From positions 1-24,750 of IMG/VR virus record IMGVR_UViG_3300037070_003267: a stretch of DNA of 24,750 nucleotides, one strand, 5' to 3'. The notes below the pieces were generated by a model. That model saw only the letters and a program-made list of their open reading frames with translations, was not told the DNA's origin and did no database searches. The translations under genes and the position numbers were made by a program. Of this stretch, positions 6,795 through 13,204 are shown in pieces (the first letter of the stretch is position 1; every line of letters starts with the position of its first letter). The DNA is from a virus.

Positions 6795-7084
6795 GCTGGC
6801 TCCTTGATTGGCCGGCGGCGCGGAAGGTTAAGGCGGCGGGCCATTACGGCTGCGTATTCCTTGGACGTTCCTAATGCCTCGCCAATCTCCCAGCACTTCA
6901 GACCCTGCGCCCATAGGCGTGTCATGGCGGCGCGTTTCGCCGATATGCGCGCGGCGACCGCGCCGGGGGTGTGGAGGCGAACGGCCTTTTCGCTTACCCC
7001 AAGACGACCAGCGACTGTCTTGCACGGGAGGCCGTCCGCAATCATGCAGCGCATTTCAGCGACCATGCTCGGACTGACCCTCAT
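6791..7084 (-). CDS. Two-module helix-turn-helix protein (97 aa)
   Basis: Two HTH-like modules: MIADGLPCKTVAGRLGVSEK with AVRLH (first), and MTRLWAQGLKCWEIGEALGT with RRLNLPRRR (second). I choose ATG 7084 because it overlaps the stop of the preceding gene by ATGA; an in-frame ATG at 7108 lies inside that gene. The second module is built like the one in the next gene upstream, so the two are probably paralogues. Likely DNA-binding; target unknown. Confidence 0.72.
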   Translation of the reverse strand: MRVSPSMVAEMRCMIADGLPCKTVAGRLGVSEKAVRLHTPGAVAARISAKRAAMTRLWAQGLKCWEIGEALGTSKEYAAVMARRLNLPRRRPIKEPA

Positions 7085-7362
7085 GCGCGCCTCCTGTGGA
7101 ACTCGCACAGGGCCTGGCGCTGGGTCATGCCGTGGGCAACCAACTCCTGAACCGATGCGTAGGTTTTCGCCGGGGCTGGCTTCTCAGGGGGGGTATTGGG
7201 ATCGCGGCGCCCCCAACGCGGCGCCAGCCCAAACCGGCGGCGGATTTTCGTTACACTGCCCACCGCGATCCCACACCGCGCGGCGATGGCCTCGCCGGAA
7301 ACACCAGCCATCCAAAGCCTCGTGAAGACAGCCTCATCCACAGGGGCGCGATCTCTGCCCAT
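7081..7362 (-). CDS. GcrA-like helix-turn-helix protein (93 aa)
   Basis: The N-terminal module FTRLWMAGVSGEAIAARCGI with KIRRRFGLAPR has the LWxxGxSxxxIAxxxG...RxxLGLxxR layout of the GcrA DNA-binding region, a regulator typical of Alphaproteobacteria. A Pro-rich linker follows, then a second helical pair (SVQELVAHGMTQRQALCEF). It starts by TGATG overlap with the 194-aa HTH gene. Only the fold-level similarity is visible; I do not claim it is a true GcrA. Confidence 0.72.
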   Translation of the reverse strand: MGRDRAPVDEAVFTRLWMAGVSGEAIAARCGIAVGSVTKIRRRFGLAPRWGRRDPNTPPEKPAPAKTYASVQELVAHGMTQRQALCEFHRRRA

Positions 7363-7946
7363 CAGCCCCGCCTCCCCTGCCGCTTCATCTCAGGGGGCAG
7401 AGCGCCAGGCACCCACTTGTAAGTGCCACCGAAGGCAATCGTGCAGACCGTCCGCTGTGCCACGCGGTAACGCTCGGCGAGCGCCTTTGTGGGGATGCCG
7501 GCGGCATAACTTTCCCGTAGGTCTACAACCTGCGCCGCCGTGAGCTTGCGGAACGCCGACCCATTATTTGTCCGGCACTGGGCGGAGGATGAGCGTCCTG
7601 GCGTATCGGCGACTGGCCGCGGCGGAAGGCCAGCCTTAGCGGCAGCGGTTTGAACGAAGGCGGCGGTCGTGTCCAGTTCGCGGGCTATGTCGCGAATTGA
7701 GAGATCGTTGTAGAGCGCCACCGCTGCGGCCTCCGCCGCAACTCGGGTGCGAAAGCGATCTTCTGAATGTGCCGTCGCCATCAGGGTGGCCCTAAACTGG
7801 CGCGGCTGCCAGACCTTTGGCCTCCACCCGTTTGCTACGCGGTGAACCGTCGTTGAGGACACACCGAACTGAAGAGCGATAAACCTATTGCTTTCTCCAG
7901 CATGATGCGCAGTTAGTATTCCCTCGATGGTTTCAGAGCAAAGCAT
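7362..7946 (-). CDS. Triple helix-turn-helix DNA-binding protein (194 aa)
   Basis: Three HTH-like modules: residues about 8-36 (ILTAHHAGESNRFIALQFGV), about 75-105 (LYNDLSIRDIARELDTTAAF) and about 135-175 (LTAAQVVDLRESYAAGIPTK, then ALAERYRVAQRTV). The last is of the type that occurs in phage and homing-endonuclease DNA-binding tails, but no nuclease motif is present. Start ATG 7946 has GGTGG 5 nt upstream; an in-frame GTG at 7955 is the alternative. It overlaps the VWA gene by 14 bp. Confidence 0.72.
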   Translation of the reverse strand: MLCSETIEGILTAHHAGESNRFIALQFGVSSTTVHRVANGWRPKVWQPRQFRATLMATAHSEDRFRTRVAAEAAAVALYNDLSIRDIARELDTTAAFVQTAAAKAGLPPRPVADTPGRSSSAQCRTNNGSAFRKLTAAQVVDLRESYAAGIPTKALAERYRVAQRTVCTIAFGGTYKWVPGALPPEMKRQGRRG

Positions 7947-8652
7947 CGGCGCCACCGGTATTCATGCTGACTTCCCGCGAAAGCTTCCGCAGCATGGCCT
8001 TCCCGAAATCGTCGTAGTCCTCAGCGTGAACCGTGAACGCGCCGAAGCCGAATTGAATCAGAGCCTCGAACCGCGCCACGTCCTCGGGCTTTCCCACCAC
8101 GAGCCCATTGATCTGCACCGCGTTGGGGTCGATCTCGGCGGTAATGCTGGCCGGCGAGCGGCCCGAATTGCTCTCCCCGTCCGTCGCGATGTCGATGACC
8201 TCGCTGGAGCAGGAGACGCGATCGAGCTGTTCCATCGCGAAGTTGATCGCCTCGCCCGTCGCCGTGGTGCCGTCGCTCTCACGCTCCATTCCGGTGATGG
8301 TCGCCGCGGCGCTGCGGAGCGTTTCCGTGTTGGCCGTGAACCAGTCCACCACGATCGACTGAGACGAGACGCCGCCGAAGGTCACGACCATGACCTGCAC
8401 CCGCGCGGAGCCGAAAGCCGAGGCTAGGCGGCTGTCGATGAGTGTGCCCGCCAAGCCGGTGCGCATGGTCTCGAACTCGGCGGTGTCGAGGGATGAGGAT
8501 GTGTCCTGCACCAGAACCAGGCACAGGTCCGATTGCGCGGCCGAAGCGTTCGCGGCGCTCCCAAAAAGCAACGTGGCGATCAGGATGAACACGAGCCAAC
8601 TAGCGGCGACAAAGAGCACGATCAGGCCCACGGCGAAGATGGCCATCCTCAT
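7933..8652 (-). CDS. Membrane-anchored or secreted VWA protein, DUF1194-like (239 aa)
   Basis: Residues about 4-32 form a hydrophobic signal-anchor (IFAVGLIVLFVAASWLVFIL). A von Willebrand A fold follows: MIDAS motif VQDTSSSLD (DxSxS), a distal Thr in DGTTATGEAI, and VIDIATDGESNSG, then QINGLVVG. This order resembles DUF1194, a secreted VWA family of Alphaproteobacteria. VWA domains bind proteins through a divalent metal, so an envelope interaction is likely. It is coupled by ATGA to another exported protein. Neither is a structural or replication gene, so they look like accessory (moron) genes. Function unknown. Confidence 0.8.
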   Translation of the reverse strand: MRMAIFAVGLIVLFVAASWLVFILIATLLFGSAANASAAQSDLCLVLVQDTSSSLDTAEFETMRTGLAGTLIDSRLASAFGSARVQVMVVTFGGVSSQSIVVDWFTANTETLRSAAATITGMERESDGTTATGEAINFAMEQLDRVSCSSEVIDIATDGESNSGRSPASITAEIDPNAVQINGLVVGKPEDVARFEALIQFGFGAFTVHAEDYDDFGKAMLRKLSREVSMNTGGADALL

Positions 8653-8969
8653 GCTGGGCCATTCTCGGCGTGGGGGTCGTCATTCCCGGCGTCGGGGTTG
8701 GGCATGGACTCCGAGAACGCGCCGCCCTCGGCCATCATGCATGACTGCATGTTCGGGGTGGTGACTACGAGGGTCCAGGAGCCGTCTTCCTCGTCGCCAA
8801 ACCACTCAACCATCGCGCCTTGGGGGTTGAGGCCCTGCCAGCGGGCGAACTCGCCGAACTGGTTCGCGAGACGGTAGACGATTTGCGAGCGGGGGGCGCA
8901 GCGAGGGGGCTCTCCCTGCGGTGCTGGGGGCGGGAAGCCTTGGGCGAGGATGAGAAGAGCAGCGATCAT
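8649..8969 (-). CDS. Small exported protein paired with the VWA gene (106 aa)
   Basis: A short hydrophobic leader (MIAALLILAQGF) precedes a Pro-rich stretch and a core with RSQIVYRLANQFGEFARW, MVEWFGDEEDGSWTLVVTTP and NMQSCMMAEG. This matches a small periplasmic protein type seen in alphaproteobacterial genomes (RxxxVxxLAxxFGE... GSWTxxVTxPxGxSC). Two Cys residues could bridge. ATGA overlaps at both ends put it between an HTH gene and the VWA gene. Confidence 0.72.
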   Translation of the reverse strand: MIAALLILAQGFPPPAPQGEPPRCAPRSQIVYRLANQFGEFARWQGLNPQGAMVEWFGDEEDGSWTLVVTTPNMQSCMMAEGGAFSESMPNPDAGNDDPHAENGPA

Positions 8970-9136
8970 GCTTCGGCCTCTGAAAGGGCAAGGTCACGTT
9001 TGACCCGGTTGAGGAGCGTGCGGACGTAGCTCGCTTTGACCCCGTGCCGCTCGCCGATGGCGGCGCTGCTCTCCCGGCGGTGGGATCGGGCAACCATGTC
9101 GAGCAGGCGGTCGTCTTCGGCGCGGGTGGGGGTCAT
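8966..9136 (-). CDS. Small helix-turn-helix protein (56 aa)
   Basis: Contains SSAAIGERHGVKASYVRTLL followed by NRVKRDLALSE, a plain HTH with a basic second helix. The ATG at 9136 overlaps the stop of the 44-aa membrane peptide (ATGA); the reading from 9151 is not needed. Probably a regulator of the accessory pair downstream, or part of the HTH series at 6791-7946. Confidence 0.68.
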   Translation of the reverse strand: MTPTRAEDDRLLDMVARSHRRESSAAIGERHGVKASYVRTLLNRVKRDLALSEAEA

Positions 9137-9267
9137 TTCACCGTCCCCCACAGCGGACCGAAGAGCACGAAGAGGAACAGGGCCAGGAAGAACATCCCCG
9201 GCGCCAGGATGAAGGCCGTAGGGATGCCAACCCCGGCGGCGATGCTGATGATGTCTATGCGAGTCAT
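9133..9267 (-). CDS. 44-aa membrane peptide
   Basis: ATG 9267 is preceded by a perfect AGGAGG (9278-9273) with a 5-nt spacer, and its stop overlaps the next start by ATGA. The peptide begins MTRIDIISIAAGVGIPTAFI and carries a very hydrophobic second half (MFFLALFLFVLFGPLW), so two short or one long membrane segments are likely. It is too short for usual ORF cut-offs. It heads the segment that encodes the two exported proteins. Confidence 0.7.
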   Translation of the reverse strand: MTRIDIISIAAGVGIPTAFILAPGMFFLALFLFVLFGPLWGTVK

Positions 9268-9285
9268 GCGGTCCTCCTGAGGGGA

Positions 9286-9744
9286 TCAGTCACGGGGGAT
9301 GCGGCGCACGATGTCGCCGTAGCCGTTGGCTTCAAGGATGGCGGCGGCCTGCTCTTTCGTGACCGGCTGGCGGTGCGCCTCGATCTGCGGCACCGCGCGC
9401 GGCTTCGGCATTGCCTCGCGGCACAGGGCGATGATGGCAGCCGGGGTGGGCTTGCGCGTCTCGCTCCGGCGGTGGCGGTTGACCGCGCCCTCGATCACGT
9501 CGCGGGGGAACCACTCCAGGTCGTCGGCCCACATCCGCCCCATCTCGGCGGCTACCCGCGGATCGGTCGGGAAGTCCGAGTAGACCATGAGCAAGGTACG
9601 GATCGCGCCGGCAATCCAGACCCGGTGGTCAACCCGCGCCGCCGGCGCCGCGAGATGCTCCGGCAATCCAGGCGTCAACGTCCTGCTCAATGCGGGTAGG
9701 TCGGCCACGGCCAGTCTCCATTTTGAGGGGGGCTTGGTCTTCAA
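9286..9744 (-). CDS. Putative replication accessory protein (152 aa)
   Basis: The core LLMVYSDFPTDPRVAAEMGR, WADDLEWFPRDVIEGAVNRH and KPTPAAIIALCREAM has the pattern (WxxxLxxFPxxxIxxAxxxW...RxPTPAxIxxLC) of short phage proteins that follow replication-initiator-like genes and are compared with helicase-loader/lambda P roles. Function is inferred. It overlaps the preceding gene by 116 bp, and the N-terminal 38 residues use that overlap; a later start cannot be excluded, although no good ribosome site supports one. Confidence 0.65.
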   Translation of the reverse strand: MKTKPPSKWRLAVADLPALSRTLTPGLPEHLAAPAARVDHRVWIAGAIRTLLMVYSDFPTDPRVAAEMGRMWADDLEWFPRDVIEGAVNRHRRSETRKPTPAAIIALCREAMPKPRAVPQIEAHRQPVTKEQAAAILEANGYGDIVRRIPRD

Positions 9745-10363
9745 AGACGCCCTTCCAGCCCCGCATGATCGCCTTCTCGATGGCGGCTTTAGGGTCAGAC
9801 ATGGTGGCGAGTTCGGTCGCCATGAGCTTCCCCGCGTGGGGGCTCATTTTCGAGCGAAGGGAAATCCTGTGAGAGACGAAGGCATCGGCCAATTCGGGGC
9901 CGACAACATGGGCGAGCGCATCGCGCGCGCTCTCTTCCTTCTCTTCCCTTATTACATCCTTATTCTCGTTCGTTCCGCGAGCGTTCCTTTTCGCGTTCCG
10001 CTCGCGTTCCGCTTCAGAAATTTCGCTCTGGTATTTGTCGTAATTGCAAAGGGTTATGACGGAGAAGCCCGTTCCGGCAGCGTTCCGCAACATGTTCCGC
10101 TTTTGCAGCGCACAAATGAACGAATGAACGCGCCGAGTGGAGGCCCAGCCCCATGCTTTTTGCATGAACCGGATGGACGCGGCGAACTCCCCGCGCTCCA
10201 AGGTGACGCTCTCTCGGCCTATCCTTTTCTCGCGGGGTTTGAACGACGCTTCCATGATCATCCAGAGAAACGCTTCGCGCTCTGTGAACGGCTCGCCCTT
10301 GAACGCGCCGTCGTCAAAGAAGTCGCGAGAGACGCGGATAGTGCCGGCCATAGCCTCAACCAT
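9629..10363 (-). CDS. Phage replication initiation-like protein (244 aa)
   Basis: The N-terminus (RVSRDFFDDGAF, then FTEREAFLWMIMEASFKP, RGEFAASIRFMQKAWGW and RVHSFICALQKRNML) is the winged-helix arrangement common in phage replication proteins of the lambda O/DnaD kind. Residues about 110-145 are charged and probably unstructured (EISEAERERNAKRNARGTNE). The C-terminal AIEKAIMRGWKGVFED is the short helix typical of the same proteins. It lies 15 bp after the DnaA-like gene. Start 10363 has GGCGGG upstream; Met5 is an alternative. Confidence 0.75.
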   Translation of the reverse strand: MVEAMAGTIRVSRDFFDDGAFKGEPFTEREAFLWMIMEASFKPREKRIGRESVTLERGEFAASIRFMQKAWGWASTRRVHSFICALQKRNMLRNAAGTGFSVITLCNYDKYQSEISEAERERNAKRNARGTNENKDVIREEKEESARDALAHVVGPELADAFVSHRISLRSKMSPHAGKLMATELATMSDPKAAIEKAIMRGWKGVFEDQAPLKMETGRGRPTRIEQDVDAWIAGASRGAGGAG

Positions 10364-10378
10364 AGTTTCTGCCCGCCA

Positions 10379-10687
10379 TTATACCGCATGTACGGAGACC
10401 GCGCGTGTGTGTTCTGCCTGTGGATAAGAAGGATAACGGGGACGGCGCCCGCCCGTATTTGCGTGCGGCACCGCGTTTGTGCTAAGAGCATGGCGAACGC
10501 TCGATGGTTCCATGTTCAGCGCGGCACCGATCTCCCCGCTGCTGAATCCGTCACCATAGGCAGTGCGGATCACCCGCCACCGCGCCGCCACAACGCGCCG
10601 GTTCTTCTGCGCTCCAAGCATCTGCGCCACGGTGCATCCCGCCTCACGGGCGGCGTCTTCTACGAGGGCGTGGAGGTAGCCGGTCAC
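10379..10687 (-). CDS. DnaA domain-IV-like DNA-binding protein (102 aa)
   Basis: Residues about 3-65 (YLHALVEDAAREAGCTVAQM, LGAQKNRRVVAARWRVI, SSGEIGAALNMEPSSVRHAL) follow the DnaA C-terminal DNA-binding domain: a helix with tVxxllg, a K/R-rich basic turn, ARxxA, then SxxEIGxxLxxxxSSVxHAL. DnaA's AAA+ part is absent. The start is the GTG at 10687, overlapping the previous stop as GTGA. Located just upstream of the replication-initiation-like gene, it may bind the element's origin or host DnaA boxes; that is inference. Confidence 0.7.
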   Translation of the reverse strand: MTGYLHALVEDAAREAGCTVAQMLGAQKNRRVVAARWRVIRTAYGDGFSSGEIGAALNMEPSSVRHALSTNAVPHANTGGRRPRYPSYPQAEHTRAVSVHAV

Positions 10688-10818
10688 CACCGCACCTCCC
10701 AGACCAGCATCCACGCCGAGACGGTCGCCCCGCGGGTCTGTAGCCAGTTGAGGATGTCATATCGGTCGCGGGTTATGGCGCGCTCGTGGCCCTTCCAGCG
10801 GATGCGTTTAAGCCTCAT
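10684..10818 (-). CDS. Small basic protein (44 aa)
   Basis: ATG 10818 overlaps the methyltransferase stop (ATGA) and its TGA overlaps the next GTG. The peptide is MRLKRIRWKGHERAITRDRY followed by DILNWLQTRGATVSAW. The longer reading from 11004 is a shadow of the methyltransferase. No family recognised; a small winged-helix-like start is conceivable. Confidence 0.62.
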   Translation of the reverse strand: MRLKRIRWKGHERAITRDRYDILNWLQTRGATVSAWMLVWEVRW

Positions 10819-11765
10819 TCGGCGGCCGGGGCGAACAGTCCCGCCTCCCCGTTGATGCGGTTGCGGGCGAGTACGGCGTAGGTCGGGTTGAGTTCGATGA
10901 TGGTTGCGTCCCGCTGGAGCCTGTCGGCGACGAGGGCGGTTGTGCCGGCCCCGCCGAACGGGTCGAGGATCATGCCGCCGGGCTTGCTCCCCGCCTTGAT
11001 GCACGTCTCGGCGAGTTCCGGCGGCATGGTGGCGAAGTGAGCGCCGCTGTAGGGCTGTGTGGCGATGGGCCAGACGGAGCGGCGGTTGCGGGTTTCGCCT
11101 GTGGCGTTGCCGGTGCGAGCGCGGCTACCGTTGTCGGCGCAGAACGGGTCCACATCCTTCCGGGTGTCGGTGCGGGTGTGCCTGTCGTCGCCGGGATATA
11201 CCGCCGGCTCCGCCACCGCCTTCGCGTCGTAGAAATAGCGAGCGGATTTCGTCAGGAGAAAGACGTACTCGTGCGCCTTGGTGCAGCGGTCGGTGACGCT
11301 CTCCGGCATCGGGTTGGGCTTCGACCAGATGATGTCCTGCCGGAGATACCAGCCGTCCGCTTGCAGGGCGAAGGCGACACGCCACGGGATGCCGATGAGG
11401 TCTTTCGGTTTGAGGCAGTCCGGGGCCTTCGCGGAGTGAACGCTCATGCTCGGCCTATAGGTCTCCTTCGCGGCGGCCTTGCGCTCGTCGCTGGCGTTCC
11501 AGACGCCCTTGCCGCTGCCGGCGTAGCTGTCCCCGAGATTGAGCCAGAGCGTCCCGTCATCGCGCAGCACCCGCCGGACATCGCGGAACACCGCCACCAT
11601 CTCGGCGACGTAGGCGTCCGGCGTCTGCTCCAGCCCGATCTGCCCGTTGTGCCCGTAGTCGCGCAGGCCGAAGTAGGGGGGGGAACTGACGCAGCACTGG
11701 ACGCTTGCCGGCGGCAGGGTCGTCAGCACGTCGCGGCAGTCGCCCGTGAGGATGGTGACGGTCAT
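10815..11765 (-). CDS. DNA methyltransferase, SPPY type, orphan (316 aa)
   Basis: Transfers a methyl group from S-adenosylmethionine to an exocyclic amino group in DNA. Motif IV SPPYFGLRDYG is at residues about 28-38, followed by VFRDVRRVLRDDGTLWLNLG and DSYAG. The target-recognition region lies in the middle (HEYVFLLTKSARYFYDAK). The SAM-binding motif DPFGGAGTTALVADRL is near the C-terminus. This order (IV before I) is the beta class; SPPY fits N4-cytosine or N6-adenine enzymes. No restriction endonuclease neighbours it, so protection against host restriction or regulation is likely. Joined by ATGA to the nuclease gene upstream. Confidence 0.92.
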   Translation of the reverse strand: MTVTILTGDCRDVLTTLPPASVQCCVSSPPYFGLRDYGHNGQIGLEQTPDAYVAEMVAVFRDVRRVLRDDGTLWLNLGDSYAGSGKGVWNASDERKAAAKETYRPSMSVHSAKAPDCLKPKDLIGIPWRVAFALQADGWYLRQDIIWSKPNPMPESVTDRCTKAHEYVFLLTKSARYFYDAKAVAEPAVYPGDDRHTRTDTRKDVDPFCADNGSRARTGNATGETRNRRSVWPIATQPYSGAHFATMPPELAETCIKAGSKPGGMILDPFGGAGTTALVADRLQRDATIIELNPTYAVLARNRINGEAGLFAPAAE

Positions 11766-12049
11766 ACCACCCCCACCGCCGCGAGCGCCTGCTCTACGGT
11801 CTCGACAATGGCGACGTGCTCTGACCAGTCGCGGTGGAAGTCGGCCTCGGCGGGCGTCAGTTTGCGGCGGGACGGGGGCTTGGCGCCGTCCTTCACCTCA
11901 AGGAAGATCATCTTGCCGCGGTAGGATGCCGCCAGATCGGGGAACCCGCCGCCGACGTGGGATGTGATGCAGACGGTGACGCCGACCTTGCGGAGAGCAT
12001 TGACGATATCGGGCTGGTTCGCGTCGATGCGCGCGGCTCTACGGCTCAC
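11762..12049 (-). CDS. Small PD-(D/E)XK (VRR-NUC-like) nuclease (95 aa)
   Basis: Starts at GTG 12049, overlapping the previous stop as GTGA; the 181-aa longer reading includes shadow sequence. The chain shows SRRAARIDANQPDIVNALRK, then GGGFPDLAASYRGKMIFLEV and KDGAKPPSRRKLTPAEADFH. Catalytic Asp (GFPDL) and E-x-K (LEVKDG) fit the minimal phage VRR-NUC fold, thought to cut branched or damaged DNA. It is adjacent to the methyltransferase but looks like a structure-specific nuclease rather than a restriction enzyme. Confidence 0.82.
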   Translation of the reverse strand: MSRRAARIDANQPDIVNALRKVGVTVCITSHVGGGFPDLAASYRGKMIFLEVKDGAKPPSRRKLTPAEADFHRDWSEHVAIVETVEQALAAVGVV

Positions 12050-12213
12050 GACCGCTCCCTCACCCACGGACGGTCCAGGTCGAGCGATTCCGCGACCACC
12101 TGCCGCATCAGCTCGGGCTCGACGCGGGTGGTGGAGGTGATGCCGTGGGCCTCGGCTACCTCGCGCCTTATGTGGCGCTCCCCATGAACACAGACGTAGC
12201 GGCGCTCGGTCAT
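12046..12213 (-). CDS. Small hypothetical protein (55 aa)
   Basis: ATG 12213 has GGGAGG 6 nt upstream. The peptide begins MTERRYVCVHGERHIRREVA and continues EAHGITSTTRVEPEL. Its TGA overlaps the GTG start of the nuclease. The short stretch RREVAEAHGIT could be one HTH helix pair. No known family. Confidence 0.62.
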   Translation of the reverse strand: MTERRYVCVHGERHIRREVAEAHGITSTTRVEPELMRQVVAESLDLDRPWVRERS

Positions 12214-12332
12214 GCCGCCCTCCCGAAAGGGGCCGGCGAGGTTTTACCCCCGCCGGCAGTTTCACGCCGCTGGCCGAGGAGGGGAGGCCGCGCCGTGCTC
12301 GACACACCCACAGGCGGGGGTGCGGAGGTCAT
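12210..12332 (-). CDS. Possible 40-aa Pro/Gly-rich peptide
   Basis: An ORF bounded by ATGA overlaps at both ends (start 12332, stop 12210). Its composition is skewed (MTSAPPPVGVSSTARPPLLG, then GQRRETAGGGKTSPAP) and its 3' half contains a GC hairpin (GCCGGCG...CGCCGGC). It may be a real tiny gene, or a structured leader for the 55-aa gene that happens to be open. Confidence 0.35.
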   Translation of the reverse strand: MTSAPPPVGVSSTARPPLLGQRRETAGGGKTSPAPFGRAA

Positions 12333-12508
12333 TTCGGGTGCCGCTTGTCGTACTCGGCCCGCAGCACTTCGTTCGTCCGAACGCGGGCTGTGACGAGAAG
12401 GTCGCCGCGGATGTTCTGGTGGGGGACGATGCCGAGACGCTGGGCAACCTCGGTGCGGATCGCCTCGGTGCCTCGATTGATCGGGGTCCAGTCGGGATCG
12501 CGTCTCAC
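12329..12508 (-). CDS. Small hypothetical protein (59 aa)
   Basis: Starts at GTG 12508, overlapping the stop of the 32-aa ORF as GTGA. Sequence: MRRDPDWTPINRGTEAIRTE, then VAQRLGIVPHQNIRGDLLVT. The longer reading from 12646 runs through the neighbour. The chain looks folded, with a hydrophobic core, but no family is recognised. Confidence 0.6.
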   Translation of the reverse strand: MRRDPDWTPINRGTEAIRTEVAQRLGIVPHQNIRGDLLVTARVRTNEVLRAEYDKRHPK

Positions 12509-12603
12509 GGGACGAATTTGTCCCGCCGAGCTTCTGCCGCAGCCCTCTTCTCGGTGAGACGAAGGCGCATGAATGCGCACACGCGGCAGAGCCATCTGGT
12601 CAT
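12505..12603 (-). CDS. Very small Cys/Arg-rich peptide (32 aa)
   Basis: ATG 12603 overlaps the upstream TGA and its own TGA overlaps the next GTG. Sequence: MTRWLCRVCAFMRLRLTEKR followed by AAAEARRDKFVP. A WLCRVC cluster followed by a basic helix is plausible for a tiny nucleic-acid-binding peptide, with only two Cys for a metal site. Supported mainly by the overlaps. Confidence 0.5.
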   Translation of the reverse strand: MTRWLCRVCAFMRLRLTEKRAAAEARRDKFVP

Positions 12604-12872
12604 TGGATGCGGTCGCTCCCGTAAACGAGGTCCGTGGCAACCTCAAAGCCCGCGAGGAGCATGAGGGTCACGAAGGTGGTGACGCTGGCGTCGTGCTCCT
12701 GCCGCAGGAGGCGGCGGACGTGACGCTCGGAGAGGCCGAGAACCGGCGCGGCGCGCTCGGCGATGGCCCGTTCGGATTGCGCGGGGAAGACCAGCCTCAG
12801 AAGGCGATCGACCACCGCGCGGCTTCGGGATGCATGTCGATGAGCGATGTACGAATTGGACAAATACGCCAA
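12600..12872 (-). CDS. HTH-type early protein with TTG start (90 aa)
   Basis: TTG 12872 has AGGGG 7 nt upstream and follows the 34-aa ORF by 3 nt; no ATG is available in frame near the start, and an internal GTG (codon 20) is the alternative. The core AIAERAAPVLGLSERHVRRL with LRQEHDASVTTF is an HTH; the C-terminal part is hydrophobic (VTLMLLAGFEVATDLVYG). An early regulator downstream of Cro would fit, possibly a CII-like or replication-region activator, but this is inference. Confidence 0.65.
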   Translation of the reverse strand: MAYLSNSYIAHRHASRSRAVVDRLLRLVFPAQSERAIAERAAPVLGLSERHVRRLLRQEHDASVTTFVTLMLLAGFEVATDLVYGSDRIQ

Positions 12873-12875
12873 GAT

Positions 12876-12980
12876 TTAGCCCCTATGTTGCCAATGCGGT
12901 GGCTCGATAGGTTCTGCCTCGCGGAGTACCAGTGTTGTTGATTGAGTGGTTGCGGGGTGGGGTGCGGAGGGCGCGGTCAT
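12876..12980 (-). CDS. Possible 34-aa peptide after Cro
   Basis: ATG 12980 overlaps the Cro stop (ATGA). The peptide MTAPSAPHPATTQSTTLVLR then EAEPIEPPHWQHRG ends at a TAA 3 nt before the next gene's TTG. Mostly Pro/Thr-rich and without a recognisable fold; it could simply couple translation of Cro to the next gene. Confidence 0.4.
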   Translation of the reverse strand: MTAPSAPHPATTQSTTLVLREAEPIEPPHWQHRG

Positions 12981-13195
12981 GCTGCGCTCTCCGTTTCCGT
13001 GATACCCTTCATCGCGAAGATGGTGAGCGGGCATTCTATGCTGGCGTCGGCGCAGAGTTTTGAAACCACCCCGTACCAGCTCGCCGGGAATCTCCCCTCG
13101 GCGATTGCGTTGCCCACGGCCGCGACAGTCACGCCGACTTCACGGGCGATCCGGGCGCGGCCAAGGGCGGAAACGGTGGATTTCACGTTGCTCAT
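12977..13195 (-). CDS. cro: Cro-like repressor (72 aa)
   Basis: An HTH of the Cro/YdaS kind: TVSALGRARIAREVGVTVAA with VGNAIAEGRFPASWYGVV. Cro-type proteins end in ..IPAxWxxxI, as here. It is the first gene of the minus early operon and is divergent from the CI-like gene, with two operator copies between them. No ribosome site precedes the ATG and the best -10 lies only 9 nt upstream, so its mRNA may be nearly leaderless. It likely turns down the repressor gene and its own promoter. Confidence 0.75.
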   Translation of the reverse strand: MSNVKSTVSALGRARIAREVGVTVAAVGNAIAEGRFPASWYGVVSKLCADASIECPLTIFAMKGITETESAA

Positions 13196-13204
13196 GGCAA
13201 CGAA

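Noticed and set aside
9587-10855. Long plus-strand ORF (422 codons) opposite the replication genes
   Set aside because: It runs antisense to two genes with recognisable replication-type patterns and the DnaA-like gene; its protein has no family resemblance. Long antisense frames are common in GC-rich DNA.
10815-12049. Restriction-modification system made of the methyltransferase and adjacent PD-(D/E)XK nuclease
   Set aside because: The nuclease is a 95-aa VRR-NUC-like fold typical of phage DNA repair, too small and of the wrong type for a restriction enzyme with its own recognition domain; kept as an orphan methyltransferase.
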